From: Breoghania corrubedonensis
GTDB lineage: Bacteria > Pseudomonadota > Alphaproteobacteria > Rhizobiales > Stappiaceae
Direction of reading: 5' to 3'
DNA: 64,000 nt
NCBI RefSeq assembly: GCF_003053845.1
Contig: NZ_QAYG01000009.1
Span: 157,881-221,880 of the forward strand
In this document: one piece after another, positions 1 to 9,636 of the stretch
Numbering within the stretch: the stretch's first letter is position 1
How the letters are laid out: every line of letters starts with the position of its first letter
Translations under genes and position numbers: made by a program
Notes under the pieces: model-generated
Database searches by the model: none
What the model saw: the letters and a program-made list of their open reading frames with translations, nothing else
Told to the model about the DNA's origin: nothing

Positions 1-121
1 CGAAATAGCCGTAAAGGCTCGCATAGGCGGTGATGAGGATCACCGCCGCCCGCTCGACATTCTCGCGCCGGATCTCACCGCCCGAGGCAAGCGCACGCAG
101 CAACCCGTTCAACCGACACAC
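1..121 (-). CDS. Partial hypothetical protein, cut by window edge
   Basis: An open frame on the minus strand runs off the left edge. From a possible GTG at 121 it gives about 40 residues, including the stretch ASGGEIRRENVERAAVILIT, which is helical in character. An in-frame stop lies about 40 bases upstream of the GTG, so the protein begins near here if real. No Shine-Dalgarno sequence is visible before the GTG. I do not recognise the family, and too little is present to assign a function. Confidence 0.3.
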   Translation of the reverse strand, partial: MCRLNGLLRALASGGEIRRENVERAAVILITAYASLYGYF

Positions 122-239
122 CCCCGTCGTCTTCGACGGAGGGAGACTAGGCGGGCGACTTTAAGATTTCGCTACGGGAACGAAGGGCCGCAGGGGCGGG
201 ATGCATGGCCCCGCGCTCGGCCCCGCCCGCCTCACCCGC

Positions 240-575
240 TCATTTCGGCGGCGTCGCCGTAACCTTGATGGCCGAGAAATAGGCGGCGGCGTTGGCGATG
301 TCGTCGTCCGAGAGGCCCTTGGCGATGATCGACATCTGTTCGTGGGTGCGCGCGCCCGAGCGAAACGCCTTGAGCTGCTTCACGATATAGGTCTCGCTCT
401 CGCCGGCGAGATTGGGAACGGTCGGATTGGTGCCGAGGCCGTTCAGTCCGTGACAGACCTGGCAGGTGGTGCGCACCTTCTTGCGCCCGGCCTCCAGATC
501 GCCGGCCGCAGCCGGTGCGGCGATGATCGCCCCGGCGCAAAACGCCGCGACGCAGCACAACGCGGCCCGCAACAT
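240..575 (-). CDS. Class I cytochrome c, small periplasmic
   Basis: The 111-residue protein has a signal peptide at residues 1-25 (hydrophobic core ending in AAPAAAG), a heme-attachment motif CQVCH at 38-42, and a Met at 81 in the usual place for the sixth heme ligand, followed by the C-terminal helix (DDIANAAAYFSAI). This is the layout of a monoheme c-type cytochrome of the c553/c4 half-domain type, which carries electrons in the periplasm. The start at 575 is preferred over an in-frame ATG at 599 because GGAGGGAG lies 5 bases before it. It follows the PQQ-type sugar dehydrogenase on the same strand, so it may accept electrons from that enzyme; this is inference, and a 321-base repeat-bearing gap lies between them. 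Confidence 0.88.
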   Translation of the reverse strand: MLRAALCCVAAFCAGAIIAAPAAAGDLEAGRKKVRTTCQVCHGLNGLGTNPTVPNLAGESETYIVKQLKAFRSGARTHEQMSIIAKGLSDDDIANAAAYFSAIKVTATPPK

Positions 576-726
576 GCGGGCTCCCTCCGTATTCCGCATT
601 CAGATCCCTCCCCTGACCGCCCGCCCGGCGGCAGATGCGTGCATGTCAGGCAGCCGGAGCCGGCGGTGTCCACCGCGCGTCACCGTTCCGCTGCCTCCGG
701 CGTTTCCTTTTCCCGGTCTCTCATCC

Positions 727-815
727 GTCATTGCCCGGCTTCGTCCGGGCAATCCAGCACGGGCAACGAAGGCCGGCGCGCAAGGTGGATCCCCCGGACA
801 AAGCCGGGGGATGAC
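727..815. repeat. REP-like palindromes in the cytochrome/dehydrogenase gap
   Basis: The 321-base gap at 576-896 holds two adjacent GC-rich imperfect palindromes. The first, at 727-755, pairs CATTGCCCGG with CCGGGCAAT. The second, at 786-815, pairs ATCCCCCGG with CCGGGGGAT and ends in GATGAC. The same core (GCCGGGCAATGAC or close variants) recurs at 24741, 50778, 50918 and 61956. They look like dispersed REP-type elements. I see no gene in the gap. Confidence 0.7.
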
Positions 816-896
816 GGCGGAGCGAGCGGCGAACGACGAGCGGCACGAGGATCACCCCGGCCGCCCGTTTCGCGACGTCTCCCGTGCGCCTTGCCG

Positions 897-2159
897 TTAC
901 TGCGGCTTGGAATACGAGATCCGGTAGATCGCCCCGGCGAGGTCGTCGGAGACCAGCAGCGACCCGTCGCGAAGCTGGGCGACGTCGACCGGACGGCCGA
1001 GATATTCGCCATTCTCGTCGATCCAGCCTTCCGCGAAGGGTTCGGCGCTCGCCTTGCCCTCGGCATCGATCCTGGTGACCATCACCCGCGCGCCGACAGG
1101 CGTCGTGCGGTTCCACGAGCCGTGCTGGGCGGAGAAGATCGCCCCCTTGTACTCGGCCGGGAACTGGTTGCCCGTGTAGAACATCATGCCGAGATCGGCG
1201 GCATGCGCGGTCATTTCCACCGCCGGAAAGACGACATCCGCGGGCGGTTCGTCATTCTTGTACTCGTTGGTGCGCACCGACCCGCCGCCATACCACGGGA
1301 AGCCGAAATTCTGGCCCTGCGCGGTGGCGTGATTGAGCTCGCCCGGCGGGATATCGTCGCCCATGCCGTCGACCTGGTTGTCGGTGAACCACAGGTCGCC
1401 GGTGGCGGGATCGAAATCCATGCCGACGGAATTGCGGATACCCGAGGCATAGACTTCCCGGTTCTTGCCGTCGGCATCAACGCGGATGATGCCGCCAAGC
1501 CCCCACGTGGTATAGAGCTCGGCCTTCTCCGGCGCCGGCACGTTGAAGGGCTGGCCGAGCGTGATGTAGAGCTTTCCGTCCGGCCCGATATCGCACACGC
1601 GCGCGGTGTGGTTGTAGCTTTCCTCCTCCGGCGGGATCAGTTCGCCCTGCTTGATCACCTCGAAGGCCGCCACGTCCGGGCTTTCATAGAAGAATTCCGC
1701 CGCCGGAAAGTTCAGAACCCGGTTCTGCTCGGCCAGATAGAGATTGCCATCCCTGGAAAAGCAGGGCCCGTTCGGCACCGAGAAGGCGAGCGAGGGCGCG
1801 AAATCCTTCACCTCGTCGGCAACCCTGTCCTTGTTGCGGTCGGTGACCGACCAGACCTTGTTCTTGCGCGTGCCGACGAAGGTGACGACCCCCTGCGGCC
1901 CGACCGCCATGTGCCGCGCGTCCGGCACGACGGCGTAGAGATCGATCCGGAAGCCTTCCGGCAGCTTGATCCGCTGAAGGGTCTTTCTGATGCCGTCGGC
2001 ATAGTCCCCGCCCTGCTCGACATATTCGAAGTCCGTCGTACCCGTCTTCTTGAAGCCGGACAGTTTTTCCAGGTTTCCCTGGCCCTGGGCAAAAGCGATG
2101 CCCGGAATACCCGCCACGATCGTACAGCCAAGAAGCGCCCGCGCCATGGAACGTCTCAT
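897..2159 (-). CDS. PQQ-dependent sugar/sorbosone dehydrogenase-like protein (COG2133)
   Basis: The 420-residue periplasmic protein opens with a signal peptide (about residues 1-24, ending GIAFA). The rest reads as a beta-propeller of the soluble glucose/L-sorbosone dehydrogenase family: LPEGFRIDLYAVVPDARHMA near the front, GIRNSVGMDFDPATGDLWFT and DNQVDGMGDDIPPGE in the middle, SAQHGSWNRTTPVGARV and GRPVDVAQLRDGSLLVSDD near the end. Family members oxidise sugars or aldehydes with PQQ and pass electrons to a cytochrome; the substrate here cannot be told. The start at 2159 follows GGGAGGAG at good spacing, against an unsupported ATG at 2186. A cytochrome c gene lies downstream. Some members of this fold lack PQQ activity, so the enzymatic role is probable rather than shown. 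Confidence 0.85.
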   Translation of the reverse strand: MRRSMARALLGCTIVAGIPGIAFAQGQGNLEKLSGFKKTGTTDFEYVEQGGDYADGIRKTLQRIKLPEGFRIDLYAVVPDARHMAVGPQGVVTFVGTRKNKVWSVTDRNKDRVADEVKDFAPSLAFSVPNGPCFSRDGNLYLAEQNRVLNFPAAEFFYESPDVAAFEVIKQGELIPPEEESYNHTARVCDIGPDGKLYITLGQPFNVPAPEKAELYTTWGLGGIIRVDADGKNREVYASGIRNSVGMDFDPATGDLWFTDNQVDGMGDDIPPGELNHATAQGQNFGFPWYGGGSVRTNEYKNDEPPADVVFPAVEMTAHAADLGMMFYTGNQFPAEYKGAIFSAQHGSWNRTTPVGARVMVTRIDAEGKASAEPFAEGWIDENGEYLGRPVDVAQLRDGSLLVSDDLAGAIYRISYSKPQ

Positions 2160-2448
2160 ATCAAGTCTCCTCCCAGTTATGACCACCTTGTTCGCGATCT
2201 TACGCTAGGGACGGTAGCACATGAAAATTGGTCAAACGTCCGATCATTAGATATGTCACGGAATAAATCGTTTCCGAAAACGGAAAGAATACGCACCCCG
2301 CGACGACAAATCAGCGCTGCGCCCGCAGCCCTGCGCGACCGCCGCCCCGCGGAACAGGGCCGGAATCAGCAAAGCCGCGACAGGAGAAATCCGGCCGCGG
2401 CTTTTGTCTTTGAACGTGCGTCACGCGTCGCGATTGCGGCGAGAGAGC

Positions 2449-2940
2449 TTACCGCGCGCGGCAGAAATGATACTGCCCGTCATAGCCCAGGAAGTAACCG
2501 GTGCGCGGATTGAAGCTGCGGTACCGGCTCTCGCAGTAGCGGTACCAGCCATCGCTCCAGGCCGGATAACGCCCACCGTCGTAGGAGCGCGGTGCCGTGG
2601 CGTTGCCGATGGCGAGCCCGGCACCGAGCCCGAGGATGCCACCCAGGATCGCCGCGCCGGCATTATTGTTGTTACGATGACGACGACGGTCCCAGTCCCG
2701 GCGATGGTCGCGACGGTAGGACCGCGACCTGTCGCGATCACGGTCGACGCGGTGGCGACGTTCGGCGCGGTAGCGGCGTCCATCGCGTCCATCGCGCTGC
2801 TGCCAGTTGTAGCGCCCGGACATTTCCGGTGAATTGTCGGAATCGCCGGCAAACGCTGGCGGCACCGTCATCACGGTACTGAGCGAGAGGGCGAGAGCGA
2901 CCGAAATGGCCCTCCAAACCTTGCTTCCAGTCTTCAGCAT
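2449..2940 (-). CDS. BA14K-like exported protein, copy 1
   Basis: The 163-residue protein has a signal peptide (residues 1-31, ending PPAFA), a strongly basic Arg/Asp/His-rich middle (about 45-95), a Gly/Ala hydrophobic segment (GAAILGGILGLGAGLAIG) and a C-terminal module with paired cysteines (YRYCESRYRSFNPRTGYFLG then YHFC). The C-terminal module matches the BA14K family of Brucella and relatives, immunoreactive proteins with reported lectin-like activity. The start at 2940 is chosen because GGAGG sits 5 bases upstream; in-frame ATGs at 2952 and 2994 lack this. It is a paralogue of the next gene upstream (3068-3529), same strand, 127 bases apart, indicating tandem duplication. The cellular role is unknown. 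Confidence 0.82.
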   Translation of the reverse strand: MLKTGSKVWRAISVALALSLSTVMTVPPAFAGDSDNSPEMSGRYNWQQRDGRDGRRYRAERRHRVDRDRDRSRSYRRDHRRDWDRRRHRNNNNAGAAILGGILGLGAGLAIGNATAPRSYDGGRYPAWSDGWYRYCESRYRSFNPRTGYFLGYDGQYHFCRAR

Positions 2941-3067
2941 GTCGTCCTCCATCTGTTCGTCAGGTGCCGGCCGGGGCCGCGCGGTCCGCGCCACGCCTTC
3001 GCCAACGCGTTTACGTTAGGAACGTCTTGGGCGTCTCAATGTTCCACGCGGCGCGCATCTGTGCCAA

Positions 3068-3529
3068 CTATCGGCAGAAATGATAGTCGCCGTCATATCC
3101 GAGGAAATAGCCCGTACGCGGATTGAAGCTGCGATAGCGCGATGCGCAATAGGCCTGCCAGTCCGGCGTCCAGGCTGGCGGCGTGCCGTAATAGCCGCCA
3201 TAGTTGTTGTAGTTGACCGGCGGCGGTGGCGGCGGCGGGGCGGCGTTCGCGGAATTGGCGATCACGCCGCCGAGAAGGAGCCCGGCGCCGAGCCCCAGGA
3301 TGCCGACGGCCGCGGCATCGCCCCCGCGATCGCGTCGATGGTGACGATAGTCGCGATGATGACGATAATCACGGTGATGATGGCGATAGTCGTCGTGATA
3401 CCTGCGCGGCCCGTCGCGCCAGTTGTCACGCCACGGCTGAGCGGAAACCGTGGCGGTCGACGTCACCAGCATGCCCGCCACTGCGAGTGCAGAAACCGTT
3501 GCGCCTGTAATCTTCTTGAATGCGGACAT
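3068..3529 (-). CDS. BA14K-like exported protein, copy 2
   Basis: The 153-residue protein has a signal peptide (residues 1-31, ending ATVSA), a His/Arg/Tyr-rich repetitive segment (about 41-70, repeated DYRHH units), a glycine-rich hydrophobic stretch (VGILGLGAGLLLGGVIANS), a run of seven prolines, and the BA14K C-terminal module (YCASRYRSFNPRTGYFLGYD, YHFC). The final 30 residues are almost identical to those of the neighbouring copy, while the basic middle differs in composition (His-rich here, Arg/Asp-rich there). The start at 3529 follows GGAG at usual spacing. The histidine clusters could bind metal, but that is speculation. Likely periplasmic or surface-associated. Confidence 0.82.
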   Translation of the reverse strand: MSAFKKITGATVSALAVAGMLVTSTATVSAQPWRDNWRDGPRRYHDDYRHHHRDYRHHRDYRHHRRDRGGDAAAVGILGLGAGLLLGGVIANSANAAPPPPPPPVNYNNYGGYYGTPPAWTPDWQAYCASRYRSFNPRTGYFLGYDGDYHFCR

Positions 3530-3836
3530 TGGACACTCCATCCGTTTTCGGCTGCCGAGACATGGTGCCGAGAATTGCAGCGATCCTAGCCACGGGGCTC
3601 TGAACCCGTCCTGATGGAACCGTTCATCACGCGTTCAGCTCGTCAGGCCGGTCTGCGCGATACCCGGAATGCCGGCCATGATGCCGGAGGGACTGTTGAC
3701 AGGAGGGGAACGCGTTCGGCGCCGTAAACCTCAAACGACCAGCCGCGCCAAAGACCCTGGCGTTTCCACTCAGGCGCAAGATTGCGGCGTCTCGAAGGTG
3801 CTGGCAGATAAAATGCGCCGCCCGCCCGAACAATCG

Positions 3837-5144
3837 TTATCCGCGTGCACCCCTCAGCCGCGACAGCGCAAAGGGTGCCGGGTCCACGCAGGGCTCTGCG
3901 CCAATGACGACCTCGCCGGCAAGCCGCCCCGCGCCGGGACCGATGCCGAAGCCGTGGCCGGAAAAACCGGTCGCGATGAAGAAGCCCGGCAGCGAGGCGA
4001 CCGGCGAGATCACCGGCACCGCATCGGGCGTCGTATCGATATAGCCGGCCCAGCGCTCGGCGATCTCCACATTCGCGAAATCGGGCAGCACCGCCACCAG
4101 ATCGCGCCAGGCGGCTTCCAGCGTCGCGGCCACGGGTCTGGGGTCGAGAACGCGCTGATCCTCGAAGACGGTCGGGGCATCGAGCGCCCATGTGCGCTTC
4201 TGCTTCAGGCTTTCGAGGAAGCGACGACCGATGGCGAGGCGCGTGGAGCGCCATTCGTCCTTCAGGATGGGCAGGAAATCGAGGAAATAGCGGAAGCTGT
4301 CGGCGGTGATATCGGCGCTCGACAATCCCCCGTGCGCGATGGTGCAGCCGCCGTCGAGCCGCCGGCGCAGGGCGAATTTCGGCGTCCATGCCCCGCCATG
4401 CGTGACATCGGGCCCGCCACGGGTACGCATCACCGAGGAGCGCACGGTGAGCTGCGGCAGATCGATGCCAAGCGATCGACAGAACAGCGAGGACCACGCC
4501 CCGCCGGCGAGCAAAACCGTCTGCGTGGCGATCGTGCCGCGTTCGGTGACAACGCCCGAGATGCGTCCGGCCGCGCGTTCCAGCCCGCGCACCGCGCAAT
4601 TGGTGAGGACGGCGGCGCCTGCCCGTTGCGCGGCCCGCGCGATTGCCGGTGCGGCGAGCGCCGGCTCGGCACGTCCGTCCGATGGAGTGACCATGCCGCC
4701 GGCCCACACCCGGGCGGCGCCGGGCAGGGCTTCTGCCGCTTCCGTCTTGCTCAAGAGCCGTGTGTCGAGCCCGTGGGTACGCGCATGCGGCATGAAATCC
4801 TCAAACCGCTTCATGCCGGCGGCATCGGCGGCGAGATAATGGACGCCGGTGCACCTGTATCCGACATCCTCGCCGAGATCGGTGGCCATGGTTTCCCATT
4901 GCCGCATGCTTTCCCTGATGAGCGGCAGTTCGGCCGGATCGCGCCCCTGCTGGCGGCAATAGCCCCAGTTGCGCGAGGACTGTTCTCCGCCGATGACACC
5001 CTTCTCGCACAAGGCGACGGATATGCCGCGCCGGGCGAGATGCCAGGCTGCCGACGCCCCGATGATGCCACCACCGATGATCACGACATCGGCCGCTTCG
5101 GGAAGGGTTTCACTGGAGATGACGGGGGCGACGTAGGGGGACAT
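3837..5144 (-). CDS. FAD-dependent oxidoreductase, DAO family
   Basis: The 435-residue protein carries a dinucleotide-binding motif GGGIIGASAAWHLARRG at about residues 22-38 and the C-terminal FAD signature GFSGHGFGIGPGAG. This layout fits the D-amino-acid/glycine/sarcosine oxidase superfamily. Members oxidise secondary or D-amines with FAD; the substrate is not evident. The start at 5144 is placed by alignment of the nucleotide-binding fold, since no clear ribosome-binding site is visible; the frame stays open upstream through repeat DNA but that part (Pro/Arg-rich) does not look like protein. The gene lies downstream of the fused oxoprolinase/hydantoinase on the same strand, separated by 445 bases of repeats. 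Together they could act on hydantoin or N-methylated amino-acid derivatives, which is inference. Confidence 0.85.
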   Translation of the reverse strand: MSPYVAPVISSETLPEAADVVIIGGGIIGASAAWHLARRGISVALCEKGVIGGEQSSRNWGYCRQQGRDPAELPLIRESMRQWETMATDLGEDVGYRCTGVHYLAADAAGMKRFEDFMPHARTHGLDTRLLSKTEAAEALPGAARVWAGGMVTPSDGRAEPALAAPAIARAAQRAGAAVLTNCAVRGLERAAGRISGVVTERGTIATQTVLLAGGAWSSLFCRSLGIDLPQLTVRSSVMRTRGGPDVTHGGAWTPKFALRRRLDGGCTIAHGGLSSADITADSFRYFLDFLPILKDEWRSTRLAIGRRFLESLKQKRTWALDAPTVFEDQRVLDPRPVAATLEAAWRDLVAVLPDFANVEIAERWAGYIDTTPDAVPVISPVASLPGFFIATGFSGHGFGIGPGAGRLAGEVVIGAEPCVDPAPFALSRLRGARG

Positions 5145-5263
5145 GGCGGGGCATCCGGGAGGTGTTTTCTTTCGCCATAGCACGGAGGGTGCGGGCGGAG
5201 AAATCGGGATTTTCGGATGAGGTGCGGCGGGGGTGGGCGGAAGGTTCGCGGCGTGTGGCTTAC

Positions 5264-5455
5264 CCCCACCCCTAACCCCTCCCCTCAGGGGGGGACGGAT
5301 GCGGCTATCACCGGTTGTCACGGCGGGTTTTGCGGGTCGATCCAAGGAGAGAGATTTGCAGCACGGCCCACCTCCCCCTTGAGGGGAGGTCGAACGGCCG
5401 AAGGACGTTCGGGTGGGGGTCGCGGTCCCTCGGTGGATGCGGAGGGACCGCGACC
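5264..5455. repeat. GC-rich inverted repeats between DAO and oxoprolinase genes
   Basis: The 445-base gap 5145-5589 has no gene. It holds opposed arms of a rhizobial-type repeat: CCCCACCCCTAACCCCTCCC near 5264, then CCTCCCCCTTGAGGGGAGG at 5371-5389, then GGGTGGGGG near 5411. It also has a perfect 14-bp stem with a 10-base loop at 5418-5455 (GGTCGCGGTCCCTC against GAGGGACCGCGACC). Confidence 0.75.
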
Positions 5456-5529
5456 GCATGCGGCGCAACCGCAAAGGCGTCTCATTATGGATGCGGTGAT
5501 TGATCGTCCTTCGCGCAAGGAGCCCACAA

Positions 5530-5563
5530 ACGAACAGGCCCGCGCAAATCCCATGCGCGGGCC
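5530..5563 (-). terminator. Possible terminator of the oxoprolinase gene
   Basis: Reading leftwards from the oxoprolinase stop codon, a 10-bp perfect stem (GGCCCGCGCA with TGCGCGGGCC, 7-base loop, 5537-5563) is followed by TGTTCGTTTG. The T-rich tail is interrupted, so this is a moderate rho-independent candidate. Confidence 0.45.
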
Positions 5564-5589
5564 CCTGTCGTGAAACGGAACTCCCGTCC

Positions 5590-8500
5590 CTACTCGGCCT
5601 TGCCGTAGCCGCCACCCGTCGGCGAGATCACGATCACCGCCTCGCCGGCCTTCAGGATGGTCTGGTCGCAGCCCTCCAGCTCGTCGATGGTGCCGTCGAT
5701 GCGGCGGACCAGCGTCTTGCCGCATTCGCCGGGCTCGCCGCCTTCCAGCCCGTGCGGGCGGATGGTGCGGTGGGACGAGAGGATCGCGCAGTCCATTTCC
5801 TGAAGGAACCGCAACGTGCGCGAGGTGCCGTTGCCCGCGTGCCACTTGCCCTTGCCGCCCGATTTCGGCCGGATGTGGAAGTCCTCCAGCAGGACGGGAA
5901 AGCGGAATTCCAGCACTTCCGGGTCGGTCAGGCGCGAGTTCGTCATGTGGACGTGGACGCCGTCGGTGCCATTGAAGCCGGGACCGGCGGGCGAGCCGGA
6001 ACAGATCGTCTCGTAGTACTGGTAGGTGTCGTTGCCGAAGGTCAGATTGTTCATCGTGCCTTCGGAGGCTGCCATCGCCCCCAGCGCGCCGAACAGCGTG
6101 TTGGTGACGTGCTGCGAGGTTTCCACGTTGCCGGCAACGACGGCGGCCGGGTACTTCGGCTTCAGCATGCAATCGTCGGGGATCACGATGTTGATCGGCC
6201 TGAGGCAGCCCGCGTTCATCGGAATGTCGCCGTCCACCATCACGCGGAAGCAGTAGAGCACGGCCGCGCGGGTGACGGGCTCGGGCGCGTTAAAGTTCGA
6301 GCCCTGCTGCGGGCTGGTGCCGGTGAAGTCGACGGTGGCCTCGCGCTTTTCCTTGTCGACCGTGATCTTTACGCAGATCTTCGCGCCCTGGTCGGTGGTG
6401 GTGGTGAACTCGCTGTCGTGCAGCGCATCGATCACCCGGCGCACGCTTTCCGCCGCATTGTCCTGCACGTGGCCCATGTAGGCCTGCACGACGTCCAGCC
6501 CGAAATGGGCGACCATCTTGCGAAGCTCCTGCACGCCCTTCTCGTTGGCCGCGATCTGGGCCTTGAGGTCGGCGACGTTCTGAACCGGATTGCGGCAGGG
6601 GTACTTGTGGTCGGTGAGGAGCCTGACGGTCTCCTCCTCGCGGAAGCGGCCCTGATCGACCAGCAGGAAGTTGTCGATCAAGACGCCTTCCTCGTCCACC
6701 GTCGTGGCGCGCGGGGTCATGGAGCCCGGCGCCGTGCCGCCGACATCGGCGTGGTGGCCTCGGCTTGCCGCCCAGAACAGGATCTCCTTCTGGTCGTCAT
6801 CAAACACCGGCGAGACGACCGTAATGTCCGGCAGATGCGTGCCGCCATTATACGGCGCGTTCAGCGCGAAGACGTCGCCGGGGCGGATCTTGCCCTTGTT
6901 GAGCCGGATGACGGTTTCCACCGAACGATCCATCGAGCCCAGATGCACCGGCATGTGCGGGGCGTTGGCAACGAGCGTGCCGTTCTGATCGAAGACCGCG
7001 CAGGAGAAGTCGAGCCTCTCCTTGATGTTGACGGAATAGGCGGTGTTCTGGAGCGTCACGCCCATCTGCTCGGCGATGTTCATGAAGAGGTTGTTGAACA
7101 CCTCCAGCATGACCGGATCGGCCTCGGTACCGACCGCACCGGCCCGCCTGGCCGCGACCACTCGCTTCAGGACGATGTGGTCCTTGATCGTGAGTTCGGC
7201 CTGCCAGCCCGGCTCCACGACGATGGTGGCGTGCGGCTCCATGATCAGCGCGGGGCCGGCGATCTTCATGCCCGGCTGGATGGCATCGCGGCGGTAGATG
7301 CCCGCCTCGTGCCACGCGCCGTCGGAGAAGAACCGCGTTTCGGCCGTGGCTTCGGCCTCGGCATCGGACAGCGCGTGGTCCGGCTCAATGATGCCGGCGC
7401 CGCCGCCGATGGTCTCAACCTCCAGCGCCTCAACGACAATCGCCTTCGCCTCGTAGACGAAGCCGAACTGCGCTTTGTGGGCGGCCTCGAACTCCGCCAT
7501 CATCGCAGGGATCGGGCCAAGCGTCACGGGAAGCGGGGTATCCGTGCCCTCGTAGCGCAGATGCGCGCGCACGAGTGTCTCGCACTCGGCCGCCGGGATG
7601 CCCTGGCCGACAAGCTCGCTCTCGGTCTCTTTCGCAAGCGAGGCACGCAGGGCATCGAGATCGCCCAGCATGTCGTCATTGAGCGTCTTCACCACCGCCT
7701 GCTGGCGGGTGGCGCGGATATCGGCAAGGCCCATGCCGTAGGCCGACAGAATGCCCGACAGCGGATGGACGATCACCGTCTTCATGCCGAGATTGTCGGC
7801 CACCATGCAGGCCGATTGCCCGCCGGCGCCGCCGAAGCAGGTCAGCGCATATTCGGTGACGTCGTAGCCGCGCTGGACGGAGATCTTCTTGATGGCGTTG
7901 GCCATGTTGGCGACCGCGATCTTGAGGAAGCCGTCGGCGACCTCCTCCGCGCTGCGGCCGTCGCCGATCTCGTCGGCCATCGCCCTGAACTTCGCGCGAA
8001 CGACGTCCTCGTCCAGCGCCTCTTGCGCCTCGGGGCCGAAGATCTTCGGGAAGAACTCCGACGACAGCTTGCCGACCATGACGTTGGCGTCGGTGACGGC
8101 GAGCGGGCCGCCACGGCGGTAGCAGGCGGGGCCGGGATTGGCGCCGGCACTGTCCGGGCCGACCTGGAAGCGGCCGTCGCGGTAATGCAGGATCGAACCG
8201 CCGCCGGCCGCCACCGTATGAATGCGCATCATCGGCGCGCGCATGCGGACACCGGCGACTTCCGTCTCGAAGGCGCGCTCGTATTCGCCGTTGTAATGCG
8301 AGACATCGGTGGACGTGCCGCCCATGTCGAAGCCGATGATCTGGTCGAAGCCGGCGATCTTCGAGGTTTCCACCGCGCCGACGACGCCGCCGGCGGGACC
8401 AGACAGGATCGCGTCCTTGCCCTGAAAGAGATCGGCCGCCGTGAGGCCGCCCGAGGACTGCATGAACATCAGCCGACAGTCGGTGCCCTCGATCTGGAGT

Positions 8501-9186
8501 TCGGAGGCCACCTGCTCCACATAACGGCGCAGGATCGGGGAGAGATAGGCATCGACCACAGTCGTGTCGCCGCGCCCGACGAGCTTCATCAGTGGCGAGA
8601 CCTCGTGGGAGACGGAGACCTGCGGGAAGCCGACCTCGCGGGCGATCTCGGCGACTGCCTTTTCGTGCTCGGGATAGGCGTAGGCGTGCATGAAGACGAT
8701 CGCGAGCGAGCGGATGCCGTCGTCATAGACGGCCTTCAGCGCGGCCCGAACCTCGTCGAGATCCGGCGCCTGTTCCACCGCGCCGTCGGCGCGCACGCGC
8801 TCATTGCACTCCACGACCGTCTCGTAGAGCATTTCCGGCTTGATGATTTCCTTGGCGAATATGTCCGGCCGGTCCTGATAGCCGATCTCCAGCGCATCGC
8901 GGAAACCGCGGGTGATCAGCAGCGCGGTGCGGTCCCCTTTTCGCTCCAGCAGCGCGTTGGTGGCGACCGTGGTGCCCATCTTCACGGTGGCGATATTCTC
9001 CGCCGGAATGCGCGCGCCCTTTTCCACGCCCATCAGCTCGCGGATGCCCTGGATGGCGGCGTCGCGATAGACCTCCGGGTTTTCTGAAAGCACCTTGTGG
9101 GCGCGGATCTCACCGCCCGGCGTGCGCGCCACGATATCGGTGAAGGTGCCGCCGCGATCGATCCAGAAATCCCACTTCGCCGTCAT
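5590..9186 (-). CDS. 5-oxoprolinase / N-methylhydantoinase, fused HyuA-HyuB
   Basis: The 1198-residue protein fuses both subunits of the ATP-dependent oxoprolinase/hydantoinase family. The HyuA half (about 1-680) has the phosphate-binding opening [15 protein letters not shown] at 6-20 and the second nucleotide motif [15 protein letters not shown] near 305. The HyuB half (about 690-1198) has [34 protein letters not shown] and [20 protein letters not shown]. Fused proteins of this length are typical of 5-oxoprolinase (ATP-driven opening of 5-oxoproline to glutamate), but hydantoin or N-methylhydantoin substrates are possible. The start at 9186 has AGAGG 9 bases upstream. The gene stands alone, with repeat-rich gaps on both sides. 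Confidence 0.93.
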   Translation of the reverse strand: MTAKWDFWIDRGGTFTDIVARTPGGEIRAHKVLSENPEVYRDAAIQGIRELMGVEKGARIPAENIATVKMGTTVATNALLERKGDRTALLITRGFRDALEIGYQDRPDIFAKEIIKPEMLYETVVECNERVRADGAVEQAPDLDEVRAALKAVYDDGIRSLAIVFMHAYAYPEHEKAVAEIAREVGFPQVSVSHEVSPLMKLVGRGDTTVVDAYLSPILRRYVEQVASELQIEGTDCRLMFMQSSGGLTAADLFQGKDAILSGPAGGVVGAVETSKIAGFDQIIGFDMGGTSTDVSHYNGEYERAFETEVAGVRMRAPMMRIHTVAAGGGSILHYRDGRFQVGPDSAGANPGPACYRRGGPLAVTDANVMVGKLSSEFFPKIFGPEAQEALDEDVVRAKFRAMADEIGDGRSAEEVADGFLKIAVANMANAIKKISVQRGYDVTEYALTCFGGAGGQSACMVADNLGMKTVIVHPLSGILSAYGMGLADIRATRQQAVVKTLNDDMLGDLDALRASLAKETESELVGQGIPAAECETLVRAHLRYEGTDTPLPVTLGPIPAMMAEFEAAHKAQFGFVYEAKAIVVEALEVETIGGGAGIIEPDHALSDAEAEATAETRFFSDGAWHEAGIYRRDAIQPGMKIAGPALIMEPHATIVVEPGWQAELTIKDHIVLKRVVAARRAGAVGTEADPVMLEVFNNLFMNIAEQMGVTLQNTAYSVNIKERLDFSCAVFDQNGTLVANAPHMPVHLGSMDRSVETVIRLNKGKIRPGDVFALNAPYNGGTHLPDITVVSPVFDDDQKEILFWAASRGHHADVGGTAPGSMTPRATTVDEEGVLIDNFLLVDQGRFREEETVRLLTDHKYPCRNPVQNVADLKAQIAANEKGVQELRKMVAHFGLDVVQAYMGHVQDNAAESVRRVIDALHDSEFTTTTDQGAKICVKITVDKEKREATVDFTGTSPQQGSNFNAPEPVTRAAVLYCFRVMVDGDIPMNAGCLRPINIVIPDDCMLKPKYPAAVVAGNVETSQHVTNTLFGALGAMAASEGTMNNLTFGNDTYQYYETICSGSPAGPGFNGTDGVHVHMTNSRLTDPEVLEFRFPVLLEDFHIRPKSGGKGKWHAGNGTSRTLRFLQEMDCAILSSHRTIRPHGLEGGEPGECGKTLVRRIDGTIDELEGCDQTILKAGEAVIVISPTGGGYGKAE

Positions 9187-9438
9187 TTGAATAGCCTCTT
9201 TGAGGTGTGTTCGTTGGAAGGTGTGCTTGTTGGAAATCGGGAGCAGCATGAAGGAAAGGCTGCGGCCCGTCATCGCAGGAAGCAACATTCACAATTTATC
9301 GATAAAATGTCAACGTTGGGAAATGGGGGAAGCGGAAGGGGGGAAGGAAGGCGCGGAGAAGGAGGCAGATACAGCGTGGACAGGACGAAGGAGGAGGCGA
9401 AAAGAGAAGAAGATGGAGCGGCTTCGCCGCGCTGATTT

Positions 9439-9574
9439 CTGGATTCCGGATCAGCGCTCGGCTTCGCCTCACTTGTCCGGAATGAGGGAGGATGGATTGG
9501 GCTCCGGGCCAGCCACACACGCCCTCATTCCGGGCGGTCTGCCGCGTAGCGGCATGGCCAGACCCGGAATCCAG
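9439..9574. repeat. Nested inverted repeats upstream of the oxoprolinase gene
   Basis: The 450-base gap 9187-9636 has no gene. It contains an outer inverted pair, CTGGATTCCGG at 9439-9449 with CCGGAATCCAG at 9564-9574, enclosing an inner pair, CCGGAATGAGGG at 9477-9488 with CCCTCATTCCGG at 9522-9533. A third small hairpin around CCGCGTAGCGG lies near 9542. The rest is purine-rich (GGAAGGGGGGAAGGAAGG-type runs at 9330-9420) and pyrimidine-rich (9600-9640). Confidence 0.75.
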
Positions 9575-9636
9575 CGCAAGAAGTGCGCGCACGGCGCGCT
9601 CCAACTTCCTTTCTCTTCCCTTCCCTTCCCTCCCCC

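Noticed and set aside
201..2513. 770-codon open frame on the plus strand
   Set aside because: It runs antisense to the cytochrome c and the PQQ-type dehydrogenase and has an Arg/Gly/Asp-biased composition typical of the complement of GC-rich genes.
5500..9087. 1195-codon open frame on the plus strand
   Set aside because: It is the antisense shadow of the oxoprolinase gene; composition is His/Arg/Asp/Val-biased with no recognisable domain.
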